Shown: in pieces, positions 53,071 to 64,000 of the stretch | Numbering within the stretch: position 1 is the first letter of the stretch | Layout of the letters: the number at the start of each line of letters is the position of its first letter | NCBI GenBank assembly: GCA_937952305.1 | Contig: CALFZO010000139.1 | Location: 62,001 to 126,000 of the forward strand | Length of the DNA: 64,000 bases | Direction of reading: 5' to 3' | DNA from: an uncultured Anaerolineales bacterium | Lineage (GTDB): Bacteria > Chloroflexota > Anaerolineae > Anaerolineales > UBA6663 | Notes under the pieces: model-generated | Seen by the model: only the letters and a program-made list of their open reading frames with translations | What the model was told of the DNA's origin: nothing | Database searches by the model: none | Program-made: the position numbers and the translations under genes

Positions 53071-53379
53071 TCAGGCGGCCTGGCGCATGGCCACGTACCA
53101 GGGCCGGACCTCGTAGATCAGCAGGCCGGAGCGCACGGCCGGGTCGGCGGCCGCGAAGGCCTCCAGTTCGTCCCGGCCGACCTCGGGCACCGCTACCATC
53201 AGGCCGCCCGAGTCCGGCATCAGGAAGGGGCCGCCCAGCGCCAGCTTCCCCTGGGCCTGCAGCGCCCGGTAATGGGCCACATGCTCAGCGACGCCGGGCT
53301 GTTCCCGGAAGTCCACGCCCAACTGCCAGGCAGGGCCAGGACGATGAAAGACAACGAAGTGCACGCTGGGGTTGGACAT
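53071..53379 (-). CDS. YciI-family protein
   Basis: 102 aa, ferredoxin-like fold of the YCII family. HFVVFHRPGPAW opens strand 1, a helix with EHVAHYRALQAQGKLALGGPF carries the His and the Gly-Gly-Pro turn, and DPAVRSGLLIYEVRPWYV closes it. Proteins of this kind include small hydrolases and subunits of larger enzymes; the function is not set. GGAG precedes the ATG. Confidence 0.85.
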   Translation of the reverse strand: MSNPSVHFVVFHRPGPAWQLGVDFREQPGVAEHVAHYRALQAQGKLALGGPFLMPDSGGLMVAVPEVGRDELEAFAAADPAVRSGLLIYEVRPWYVAMRQAA

Positions 53380-53399
53380 GGCGGCTCCGCGGCGACGGT

Positions 53400-54344
53400 T
53401 TACTCCGGCGACAGCGCCGTGATGGCGGCGCGGATCAGCGTGGCGCTCTGGCGCAGTTGGGCCTGCTCGGCCTCGTTCAAGGGAACCGGCAGGGTGCCGA
53501 GCAGACCGCGCCCACCCACCCGGCGCGGCACGGACACGGTGACGTCTTTAACGCCGGCAATCTCGGGCAGCGGCGCGCACACGCTCAGGATGGCGCGCTG
53601 ATCGCCCAGGATGGCCTGCGCGATGCGGGCCAGCGCGCTGCCGATGCCGTAGTAAGTAGCCTGCTTGCCGGCGATGATGTGGTAGGCGGCGCGGCGCACG
53701 CCGTCGTCGATGCGGCGGCGGTCGTCAGCGCTGATGGCCACCCCGGCGGCGCGGCAATACTCCGCCAGCGGCACGCCGCCAATGCCCACCGCCGACCAGG
53801 CCAGCACCTCGCTGTCGCCGTGCTCGCCGAGCACATAGGCGTGGACGTGCTGCGGGTCGACGCCCAGGTGGCGGCCGAGCAAGGCCCGGAAGCGGGCCGT
53901 GTCCAGCGTCGTCCCGGAGCCCAGCACCCGCTCGCCGGGCACGCCCAGCGCCTCGGCCAGGCGCGCGGTGATGTGCGTCATGACGTCCACGGGGTTGGTG
54001 GCCACCACCAGGACGGCGTCGGGCGCGGAGCGAACCACGTTCGGCACCACGCTGCGGAAGACGGCGGCGTTGCGCTCCAGCAGCTGCAGGCGCGTCTCGC
54101 CGGGCTTCTGGTTGACGCCGGCCGTCAGGATCACCACGCGGCTGCCGGCCAGGTCGGGATAATCACCGGCGCGCACATCCAGGGGATGCGCGAAGGGCAC
54201 GGCGTGGAAAAGGTCATCGGCCTCGGCCTGGGCGCGGGCGGTATTCAGGTCCACCAGCACGATCTCGCGCCCGATGCCGCGCATGAGCAGCGCGTACGCG
54301 GCCGTGGCGCCCACAAAGCCGCTGCCGACGATGCCGATCTTCAC
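53400..54344 (-). CDS. ldh: L-lactate dehydrogenase
   Basis: 314 aa. The NAD motif is GIVGSGFVGAT and the acidic residue is in LVDLN. The specificity loop NQKPGETRLQL has Gln rather than Arg at the residue that separates lactate from malate dehydrogenases. The catalytic His is in GEHGDSE, with Asp and Arg in ATNPVDV and nearby. It interconverts pyruvate and lactate with NADH. It starts inside the stop of the helical hypothetical gene (ATGA). Confidence 0.95.
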   Translation of the reverse strand: MKIGIVGSGFVGATAAYALLMRGIGREIVLVDLNTARAQAEADDLFHAVPFAHPLDVRAGDYPDLAGSRVVILTAGVNQKPGETRLQLLERNAAVFRSVVPNVVRSAPDAVLVVATNPVDVMTHITARLAEALGVPGERVLGSGTTLDTARFRALLGRHLGVDPQHVHAYVLGEHGDSEVLAWSAVGIGGVPLAEYCRAAGVAISADDRRRIDDGVRRAAYHIIAGKQATYYGIGSALARIAQAILGDQRAILSVCAPLPEIAGVKDVTVSVPRRVGGRGLLGTLPVPLNEAEQAQLRQSATLIRAAITALSPE

Positions 54345-54706
54345 GCCTCACCGTCGGTCTTGGGGTTGGCCTTGTCGGCGGCGCGCGTCAGCTCGCCGTT
54401 CAGGCGCTGCAGCAGCGCTGTCAGCTCCTCGTAGGCGGCGGCCTCCAGCCCGCCGCGGCGGATGCGCTCGCGCACATTGTTGAGCTCGCTCTGCACGCGC
54501 TGGCCGGTGGGGCTGACCAGGAACTCCAGGCCGGCCCGGTTGAGCGTGTTCGTCAGGTCGGTGAGCGCCGTCTCCAACTCGCCCTGAAACCTCCGGCGCT
54601 CCGGGCCGCTGTCGCGCCAGGTGGCGCGCAGCAGCCGGGTGACGTTGCCGCCCAGCGCCAACAGTTCGTCGAACAGATCGCCGGTGGGTTTAGATGAGTC
54701 GCTCAT
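54341..54706 (-). CDS. Helical protein of unknown function
   Basis: 121 aa from the ATG at 54706 with GGAGG upstream. It is almost entirely helical and charged (LFDELLALGGNVTRLLRATW, FQGELETALTDLTNTLNRAG, LQRLNGELTRAADKAN). The SDSS start and length resemble small Chloroflexi coiled-coil proteins. Its stop overlaps the ldh start, so they are co-translated. Confidence 0.7.
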   Translation of the reverse strand: MSDSSKPTGDLFDELLALGGNVTRLLRATWRDSGPERRRFQGELETALTDLTNTLNRAGLEFLVSPTGQRVQSELNNVRERIRRGGLEAAAYEELTALLQRLNGELTRAADKANPKTDGEA

Positions 54707-54759
54707 GCCTGCGCCTCCAATCGCTGTGCGAGAAAGAGCCTGAAAGGCCGGCAAACGAA

Positions 54760-54791
54760 GGGGTCCGGCTTCGCGCACGAAACCGGACCCC
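54760..54791 (-). terminator. Intrinsic terminator after ileS
   Basis: A stem GGGGTCCGG…CCGGACCCC, extended by TTCG/CGAA after one mismatch, with a 4-nt loop. On the minus strand the tail is TTCGTTTGCC. Confidence 0.7.
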
Positions 54792-54797
54792 GGTAGT

Positions 54798-58400
<3,603 letters not shown>

Positions 58401-58490
58401 GAGGTCACCTATGCTGAGTGCCGGAGACGGAAGATGCCAGACGCTGGACGGTGGCGCGGGGCGAACCGGGCTTTCGTCCAACGGCCTTGG

Positions 58491-59204
58491 TCACTCGTCC
58501 TCCAGCGCCACTTCGAGCCGCTTGTTGATCTTACCCTTGCTTTTATAGTCGACGATGCGCATCCGGCCGACCTCGCGCGTATTGGCGACATGCGTGCCGC
58601 CGTCGGCCTGCAAATCCAGGCCCACGATCTCCACCGTCCGGACCTCGGCGATGCCCTCCGGCAGCAGGTTGATCTTGGTGCGGATCAGGTCCGGGATCTG
58701 GAAGGCCTCGGCGCGCGGCAGGATCTTCACCTGTACCGCGCGCGCCGCCGCGACTTCGCGGTTGATCTTGGCCTCGATCTCCTTCACGAACTCCTGGCGC
58801 ATGGTCTCGAACTCGAAGTCCATGCGCCCGCGCAGCGGCTCCATGTTGCCGCCCGTCACGCTGGCGCCGTAATCACGGAAGATGACGCCGCACAGGATGT
58901 GCATGGCGGTGTGCGTGCGCATCAACTGGTGCCGGCGATCCCAGTCCAGGCTGCCGCGCACGGCCGCGCCCACGGCCGGCGGCGCGCCCGCCACCTCATG
59001 CCAGACCAGGTCGCCGGCTTTGCGCACCTTGGTCACAGTCAGTGCTACCTCGCCCGCCTGGAACTGGCCGACATCATGGGGCTGGCCGCCGCCGCCCGGG
59101 TAGAAAGCGGTCCGGTCGAGGGCCACGGCCTGGCCGTCGCCGGCGGTCACAACGGCGTCGAAGTCCTTCAGGTAAGCGTCCGTGTGGTAAAGCAGCGCCG
59201 TCAT
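58491..59204 (-). CDS. alaX: Alanyl-tRNA editing protein AlaX
   Basis: 237 aa. A short N-terminal barrel (AFYPGGGGQPHD) precedes the editing site: HTAMH supplies two His for zinc, and the second part ADGGTH keeps the His but has Asp where most relatives have Cys (CGGTH). AlaX frees Ser or Gly wrongly attached to tRNA-Ala. The Asp may be a substitute ligand. It shares the T-box transcript with ileS (90-nt gap). It is odd to see an alanine editing factor under isoleucine control. Confidence 0.9.
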   Translation of the reverse strand: MTALLYHTDAYLKDFDAVVTAGDGQAVALDRTAFYPGGGGQPHDVGQFQAGEVALTVTKVRKAGDLVWHEVAGAPPAVGAAVRGSLDWDRRHQLMRTHTAMHILCGVIFRDYGASVTGGNMEPLRGRMDFEFETMRQEFVKEIEAKINREVAAARAVQVKILPRAEAFQIPDLIRTKINLLPEGIAEVRTVEIVGLDLQADGGTHVANTREVGRMRIVDYKSKGKINKRLEVALEDE

Positions 59205-59250
59205 GGTCAGACTCCGGCGCCGTTGTCATCCTGGCGCCAACACTCACAAT

Positions 59251-59604
59251 AAAAAAGCTCCCGCCCCTGCTCAGGGACGGGAGCGACAACACCCGTGGTA
59301 CCACCCTGCTGTTGACCGGCGCACCTGGTGCGCTCACGGTCAACGCTCTGGTCGGACGCGATCACGTCCGCGCTGGGATAACGGGGAGCGGCCCCGGCAG
59401 CGGCTACTGGTCAGCGACCACTGGGGTCGCGGGAGCGGACAGGCTGTGTCCGCGGTTCGCCGTGCGGCTCGGGAAGGATTTTCGGCCCGCTGCCCTGATC
59501 CGGCTTGCACCACTCTAAGGGTCGGACTCTCTGGCAGCGCAGGCGGGCGTACTCGTTTCCGTCGTCGCTTGTAAGGAGGCGGGCTTACCGCCCTGCGATT
59601 GGTG
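59251..59604 (-). ncRNA. T-box riboswitch (isoleucine type), transcription attenuator
   Basis: On the minus strand: a Stem I-like part with AGTA at 59550-59553, AGAGAGTCCG and TGGTGCAAGCCGG. A candidate specifier AUC (59477-59479) lies in GAAAATCCTTCC. The antiterminator box AGGGTGGTACCACGG is at 59293-59307. The terminator GCTCCCGTCCCT…AGGGGCGGGAGC (59257-59284) is followed by six Ts (59251-59256). Uncharged tRNA-Ile would pair with AUC and the T-box and let transcription reach alaX-ileS. The specifier matches ileS. Confidence 0.93.
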
Positions 59605-59610
59605 GCCGCG

Positions 59611-59639
59611 ATTATGCCACAGCGCCGGGGGTCCCGCAA
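59611..59639 (-). promoter_or_regulatory. Promoter of the T-box-alaX-ileS transcript
   Basis: TTGCGG (59634-59639), 17-bp spacer, CATAAT (59611-59616) on the minus strand. Start near 59604. Confidence 0.65.
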
Positions 59640-59775
59640 GACGGCGCGGCCCTGAGCCCTGCGCGTCTGCGCCGCTCCACCATCTTCAACCGGAAAACCT
59701 GGCCGGCCGCCCGGGCCGAGGGCGGCAGTGTTGCGCGGCGCCGCCTCGCCACGCTCTGTCGAGCGGCCGCGATGC

Positions 59776-59781
59776 TATACT
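59776..59781 (+). promoter_or_regulatory. -10 box of the 59789 gene
   Basis: TATACT with 7 nt to the ATG, predicting a leaderless start. No good -35 and no ribosome site. Confidence 0.5.
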
Positions 59782-59788
59782 CGCGCCC

Positions 59789-61546
59789 ATGGCCGGGCCA
59801 GACGCTCGCCCTGATTTGCGGCGCCCGCCCAGCCACAGCCAGCGGGTGCTGGCCGCCGCCTTCGGCCTGGTCGCGGGCGTGTACGCGTGGCTGGCCTTCA
59901 GCTATCTGCCGGCCGGCGTGTACTGGACCCCGGATATCGGCCTGAAGCGCATTCAGGCCGCCAACGTCCGCTGGGTTAACGGCCTGGACTTGAGCATCGC
60001 GTACCCCGGCCGCGCGCTCGACCCGGCCTTGCGCTTCCTGCCCTTCCGCGAGAACTTCTTCTACATCCATGCGGCGCGCATCTACTTTGCCCAGCCGCCC
60101 CTCATCGCCGTGCTCAGCGCGCCCTGGCTGGAGACGTTAGGCCGGTGGGGCGAGCCCGTGGTGGCGCTGCTGGCCGGCCTGACGTGCGTGTGGCTGACGG
60201 CCCGGCTGGCGCCCGCGCTAGACCTGCGCCCGGCCTGGCCCACGGCCCTGATCGCGGGCCTGGCGACGCCGCTCATGGTCTACAGCGTCTTCCTATGGGA
60301 GCACACGCTCGGACTGGCCCTGGCCCTGGCGGCGGTGGTGGCCGCCTGCGAAGGCGACCGCGCGCCATCGGTCCGGCGCGCCGCGTTGGCGGGCCTGCTG
60401 GCCGGCCTGGCCGGCACTGTCCGCAAGGAACTGCTCCTGCTGCTGCCGGTGCTGGGGATGTTCCTGATCTGGCGGCGCTGCCCTGGCCGCGCGCTGTCGG
60501 CCTGGGCCGGCACTGCCGCGCTGCCGGTGCTGGCCTGGTGGGCCTTCACCTTCGCCGTGAGCGGCCACCCGGTCCCGCCCGAGTTCCGCATCAGCACGAC
60601 GCCGGACGTGAACGCACTAGCCTATCTCCCGGCCACAGGGTTGGGCGCGCTGGCCGATTTCGTCTTTGATCCGCGCTCTGGCTGGCTGGGGGACGGCTTG
60701 CTGGGCGCCGTCCTCGCCTACGGGTTGGCTAATCGCGGCCCGCGCACCAGACTGCGCGAGGCGATCCAGGTGGCGGCCCTGGGCGCCGTGACGATCGGCG
60801 TCCTGCGCGGCCTGGCCGAGCCGGCGCTGAGCGGCAGCGCCTTTGGGTTGCTCAGCGCCAGCCCGTTCCTGGTGCTGGGTTGGTCTGAGCCGGCGGCCGG
60901 GAAGACCCGCGCGATGCGCTGGCTGATGTTGGGCTACTACGCGCTCACGGTGGCCGCACTTGGCCTGACGACGGCGGACGGCCCGTACCTGGCGGGTCTG
61001 GAATGGGGGACACGCTACAGTCTGCTGACCTTCGCGTTGGCCGCGCCGCTGGCCGCGCGGGCCTTCGGCGCACTCTGGGCGCGGGCGCGGTCGGGCGGCC
61101 CCGGGCTGGCAGTCTGGCTGGCGCGCGCCCACCTCGCCTTGGCGGGCGGCCTGCTGCTGTTCAGCGGGTTGTGGATGCTGACCGGGCTGAGCCTGATGCG
61201 GACGCCGGCCGTGGACGCGGAGACCCGTGACGCGCTGCTGCAGCTGCCGCAGCCGGCCGTCGTCACGAACTTGTGGTGGCTGTCGGCGGTGGCGCCGGAT
61301 CTGTACTTGCAGCGGCCGCTCTACCTGATCGACTCAGACGCTGCCCTGCGGGATTGGATGGAGGCCGCCCAGGCGGCCGGGCTGACCGGGTACGCGTTCG
61401 TCAGCTACGTGCCGCTGAACGCCGCTACTTTGGCCCCGCTGGCCCCGCCAGGCGTGACCGCGCAAGTGGACAGGCTGCGCCCGTTGCCGAACAAGATGGT
61501 GGTCACGGATGTGCGGCTGGAGCCGTTGCCCACGCCACTCCCCTGA
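59789..61546 (+). CDS. Polytopic membrane protein, GT-C/mannosyltransferase-like
   Basis: 585 aa with about eleven spans. An extracytoplasmic loop after TM1 carries TPDIGLKRIQAANVRW, which holds the acidic residue in the place expected for GT-C enzymes. Other segments are YIHAARIYFAQPPL, the VYSVFLWEHTLGLALALAA span and TVRKELLLLLP. A short soluble end follows. I infer a polyprenyl-dependent glycosyl transferase or related glycan protein. The divergent T-box transcript is a neighbour only. Function not established. Confidence 0.65.
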   Translation: MAGPDARPDLRRPPSHSQRVLAAAFGLVAGVYAWLAFSYLPAGVYWTPDIGLKRIQAANVRWVNGLDLSIAYPGRALDPALRFLPFRENFFYIHAARIYFAQPPLIAVLSAPWLETLGRWGEPVVALLAGLTCVWLTARLAPALDLRPAWPTALIAGLATPLMVYSVFLWEHTLGLALALAAVVAACEGDRAPSVRRAALAGLLAGLAGTVRKELLLLLPVLGMFLIWRRCPGRALSAWAGTAALPVLAWWAFTFAVSGHPVPPEFRISTTPDVNALAYLPATGLGALADFVFDPRSGWLGDGLLGAVLAYGLANRGPRTRLREAIQVAALGAVTIGVLRGLAEPALSGSAFGLLSASPFLVLGWSEPAAGKTRAMRWLMLGYYALTVAALGLTTADGPYLAGLEWGTRYSLLTFALAAPLAARAFGALWARARSGGPGLAVWLARAHLALAGGLLLFSGLWMLTGLSLMRTPAVDAETRDALLQLPQPAVVTNLWWLSAVAPDLYLQRPLYLIDSDAALRDWMEAAQAAGLTGYAFVSYVPLNAATLAPLAPPGVTAQVDRLRPLPNKMVVTDVRLEPLPTPLP

Positions 61547-61664
61547 CGGCGGACGACGCCCCGCGCTGGCCGCTCACCGCCGACCGGACTACGCCGCCTG
61601 GCGGCTCCGCGCCCCACTGCGTCGGGACAGGGTGCCTGAGCCTGCGAGGCCCATTCGAGCTGGC

Positions 61665-63281
61665 TCAGATGCAGCCCGGGGAGTTCACGGTGAGCGGCGT
61701 CGCCGCGCCCGCGGTGGATTGATTCCCCAGGCCATCCACGGCCAGCACGGACCAAGTGACCGTGCCGTAGTACGGGAACGACGGCGAGAACGACACGACC
61801 CAGGTGGCCACGCCGGTGGAGCCCGACACCGCCATCGGCACCGAGCCGCTGGTGACCTGGGAGGCCGTATTGGTGGCGGTCCAGTACACGGTGGCGCTGC
61901 TCACCCCCACCGGGTCCGAAAGGGTGGCCGAGAAGGTGACGCTGCAGCCAAAGGTCGCCCCGGCCTGTGACGGAGTGACCGTCAGGCCCGTGATCGTCGG
62001 CCCGAACGTGTCCGGCGTCGCCGTGGGCGGCGGCAGGGTATTGGTGGCCGTGGGGACGAGCGTATCGGTGGGCGGCGGCGTCAAGGGCCGGCACTGCTGC
62101 ATGACGGGATCAAAGAACTCGTTCGGCCCGCAAGCCGGCCCGGACGTGCTCGTGGCCGTGGCCGTAGGCGGCGGCGTGACCGTGGCCGTGGGCAGGCCCG
62201 GGAAAGGCGACCGGAATTGCGGCGGGCAGACCGGGCCGGGCGAGATATCGGTCCAGGGCACGGCCGGGATGATCAGGTTCTGGCCCAGCCGCAGCGCATC
62301 GGCGGGCGCGAAGTTGTTGGCGGCGGCGATGGCGTTCGGCAGCACGCCGTAGCCGCGTCCGATGCAGAACAAGGTCTCGCCGGCGCGCACGACGTGCGTG
62401 CCCAGGCTGTCGCCGGCGGCGCCGGGTGTCGTCGCCGCCGGCGTGCCCGGCGTGCCGGGCGCCGCGTCCGTGCCTGTTCCAGACCCGCCGGTGGTCGGCG
62501 TGGCCGTGGCCGTGGGCGTCTCGGACGGGGCGAGGCTGGCGGTGGGCGTGGCCGTTGCGAGCGCGGGGGTGAGCGTGGCGGTCGCTGCCGGCGCCGCCGT
62601 GAGCGTCGCCACCAGGCGTTGGCTCTCAGGGTTGTCGGCCAGGAACTGCTGCACGTCGGCCTCGGTCAGGATCTGGCGCAGGCTGGCCGTGCGCCCCAGC
62701 ACCACCCGCTCCAGGTTGCCGAGCTGCTCGTCCACGGCCTCATTGCTGGCGCTGCATGACCCTTCCAGGCAGTCCACCACCAGCAAGTCATCGTCCGGGT
62801 TATCGGGGTCGCCGGGCTGATAACTGAAGACGGCGAAGGACCCGCGCACAGCGGCCACGCCCACCGGGGTCTCCACCTGCAGCTCGCCGCCGAACAGGCT
62901 CACCCACAGCTTGCCGAAGCTCAAGCGGACGCGCGCGAAGATGTCGCCGGCCTCCACCGGCGTGGCTGACTGGAGCACGAAAGACGAGTTGGAGGCCAGG
63001 CGCAGGATCGCGCCGTCGCTGAAGTCGAGGCGCGCGCGCGAGGCCTCGCCCGTCTGCACCTCGCCGCCGGTGCGCAGCTGGAAGCCGACGGCGACGGGCG
63101 CCAGCGCGTCCACGGGCGAGGGGCGGCCGTTGACGCTGCCGGAGAAATCGCCCACCGTCGCCGAGCGCGGATCGGGCGCCGCCGTGGCCGCCGGCGTCGG
63201 CGCGGCCGTGGGCTGGGCACAGGCGCTGGCCAACAGCAGGAGGCTGAGCAGGCCGGAGAGGGCCGGACGGAAGCTCGACAT
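61665..63281 (-). CDS. FecR/LysM lipoprotein with Ig-like end
   Basis: 538 aa. Signal and lipobox LLLASAC. A FecR-type beta domain (about 60-165: LRTGGEVQTGEASRARLDF, FGKLWVSL, VETPVGVAAVRG). A Thr/Pro/Ala linker. A LysM domain (about 295-340: HVVRAGETLFCIGRGYGVLP, LGQNLIIP). More TPTAT linkers, then an Ig-like end with CSVTFSATL. It should be lipid-anchored outside the cell and bind glycan through LysM. No sigma/anti-sigma pair adjoins. Confidence 0.88.
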   Translation of the reverse strand: MSSFRPALSGLLSLLLLASACAQPTAAPTPAATAAPDPRSATVGDFSGSVNGRPSPVDALAPVAVGFQLRTGGEVQTGEASRARLDFSDGAILRLASNSSFVLQSATPVEAGDIFARVRLSFGKLWVSLFGGELQVETPVGVAAVRGSFAVFSYQPGDPDNPDDDLLVVDCLEGSCSASNEAVDEQLGNLERVVLGRTASLRQILTEADVQQFLADNPESQRLVATLTAAPAATATLTPALATATPTASLAPSETPTATATPTTGGSGTGTDAAPGTPGTPAATTPGAAGDSLGTHVVRAGETLFCIGRGYGVLPNAIAAANNFAPADALRLGQNLIIPAVPWTDISPGPVCPPQFRSPFPGLPTATVTPPPTATATSTSGPACGPNEFFDPVMQQCRPLTPPPTDTLVPTATNTLPPPTATPDTFGPTITGLTVTPSQAGATFGCSVTFSATLSDPVGVSSATVYWTATNTASQVTSGSVPMAVSGSTGVATWVVSFSPSFPYYGTVTWSVLAVDGLGNQSTAGAATPLTVNSPGCI

Positions 63282-63307
63282 GGGGCACCTCGCGACAGGA
63301 CGGGCGT

Positions 63308-63595
63308 TCAGCGCAATTCGATGGGCGCCATGACCACCTCGACGTCAGGGGCATGGAGCTCCACCCAGCGGACCATTGTCTCCAGGCTGGCCTGCACGCG
63401 GCCGGGGTCGGCGTGGACCACCGTCACCAGGGCCAGCTCGGCCGACTGCCAGACATCGTGCAGACCGACTTCGGCGACGGAGACGTTGAACTCCTTGGGC
63501 AGACGCGCCAGGAGCGGCTTGATGCGGCTGCGCTTCTCCTTGAGGGAGGCGCAGCCGGGGAGATGCAGACGCAGACGACAGGCACCGATGATCAT
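63308..63595 (-). CDS. DUF503 family protein (YlxP-like)
   Basis: 95 aa, full length for the family, with its conserved LKEKRSRIKPLLARL block and NVSVAEVGLHDVWQSAELAL. The ferredoxin-like fold protein is found next to rbfA in Firmicutes. The role is uncertain. It lies 26 nt from the FecR/LysM gene. Confidence 0.92.
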   Translation of the reverse strand: MIIGACRLRLHLPGCASLKEKRSRIKPLLARLPKEFNVSVAEVGLHDVWQSAELALVTVVHADPGRVQASLETMVRWVELHAPDVEVVMAPIELR

Positions 63596-63710
63596 GACAT
63601 TGCGCCGAGCCTGGCCGACGGCCGCCGTCCGGCGCGGGTGCTGCTCTCAGGCGTTAGGGCCGGGCGACGAGCGAGCCTCGATAGTAGCCTCGCGCCAGGG
63701 GCGGCGCAAG

Positions 63711-63737
63711 TTGACGATTTGACGCAGGCGTTATAAT
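63711..63737 (+). promoter_or_regulatory. Promoter of the DUF4230 gene
   Basis: TTGACG (63711-63716), a 15-bp spacer (or GTTGAC with 16), and a perfect TATAAT (63732-63737). Only 6 nt separate the -10 from the ATG, which predicts a leaderless mRNA. Confidence 0.65.
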
Positions 63738-63743
63738 CCAACT

Positions 63744-64000
63744 ATGTCCAAGACCCTGAGCAACCTGCTGGTGCTGGCTGTCCTCATCATCGCCGCCTTC
63801 ATCGGCTGGGGCATCCTCAACGCCATCCGCGAGGCCACCCGCCAGGTGACGGCGCCGTCGGTGGGCGTGGCCACGCAGGTGCAGCAGTTCTTCAACCCGA
63901 CGCCCACCATCTACCCAGACTCGGTCACGGTCGTGCGCGAGATTCAATCGCTGGCGCGGCTGGAGACGGCCCAGTACACGGTGGAGAAGGTGATCCGCGC
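63744..64000 (+). CDS. DUF4230-like membrane-anchored protein (3' end beyond the window)
   Basis: 85 codons are visible. An N-terminal signal anchor (LLVLAVLIIAAFIGWGIL) is followed by a short Thr/Pro stretch and the sequence VREIQSLARLETAQYTVEKV, which is characteristic of the start of DUF4230 domains. The function of that family is unknown. Truncated by the window edge. Confidence 0.75.
   Translation, partial: MSKTLSNLLVLAVLIIAAFIGWGILNAIREATRQVTAPSVGVATQVQQFFNPTPTIYPDSVTVVREIQSLARLETAQYTVEKVIR

Overview
The window reads as chromosomal DNA of a high-GC member of the Chloroflexota (Anaerolineae-like). Several things point that way. There are integral-membrane glycosyltransferase-like proteins carrying the 'YYY' DUF2298 module, which is typical of Chloroflexi and archaea. 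A secreted lipoprotein has Thr/Pro/Ala-rich 'TPTATAT' linkers. A mevalonate kinase/isopentenyl phosphate kinase pair indicates the archaeal-type mevalonate route known from Roseiflexus. A transcription-attenuating T-box precedes ileS. I see no rRNA, tRNA, CRISPR array, IS element or phage gene. The DNA looks like ordinary chromosome with unusual regulatory and repeat content.

Layout. 1-2000: a truncated LacI-type regulator diverges from a methyltetrahydrofolate:corrinoid methyltransferase-like gene, with a CRP/FNR-like box between them. 2000-4350: glmS behind its own promoter and a roughly 450-nt structured leader containing an intrinsic terminator. 4360-26039: an unbroken run of 14 minus-strand genes with gaps of at most 41 nt, running from a methyltransferase through four giant membrane proteins (GT39-like and DUF2298), an M14 peptidase, cmk, a pyrophosphatase-like protein, plsC, a lipoprotein, a fatty-acid desaturase, GNAT, a radical-SAM/DUF512 protein and an MFS exporter. 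26252-35941: more minus-strand genes (GT4, flippase-like, lepA, a 1012-aa diguanylate cyclase, a small membrane protein, GH25 lysozyme, tlyA, and a protein with a duplicated GGDxVxGDK motif at 35960-36793). 36903-39555: a plus-strand, ATGA-coupled operon of a UbiA-type prenyltransferase (DPPR synthase-like), mevalonate kinase and isopentenyl phosphate kinase.

40296-43736 holds a compact respiratory module: a 35-aa membrane peptide, a Cys-Trp membrane protein, an octaheme cytochrome c, a Tat-exported four-cluster ferredoxin and an NrfD-type quinone-reactive subunit. No catalytic molybdenum subunit is next to it. 44014-49226 contains an rRNA methyltransferase, a D-2-hydroxyacid dehydrogenase and a xenobiotic-sensing cluster (MerR with GyrI domain, a free GyrI domain, a WYL regulator, a GyrI-like hydrolase-type protein). 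The MerR gene has a textbook 19-bp-spacer promoter with a dyad. 50364-52355 holds a VOC protein and a tandem SH3 protein, each preceded by the same 23-bp box, beside a second WYL regulator. 53400-59204 carries lactate dehydrogenase, ileS and alaX, the last two under an Ile-type T-box. The right edge has a membrane glycan protein, a FecR/LysM lipoprotein, DUF503 and the start of a DUF4230 gene.

Two further patterns run through the window. Several promoters put the -10 hexamer 6-7 nt before the ATG, which predicts leaderless mRNAs. Four loci carry imperfect palindromes built from degenerate 7-nt repeats, and two of these sit in frame inside genes. All assignments are by reading motifs. No database search was run.
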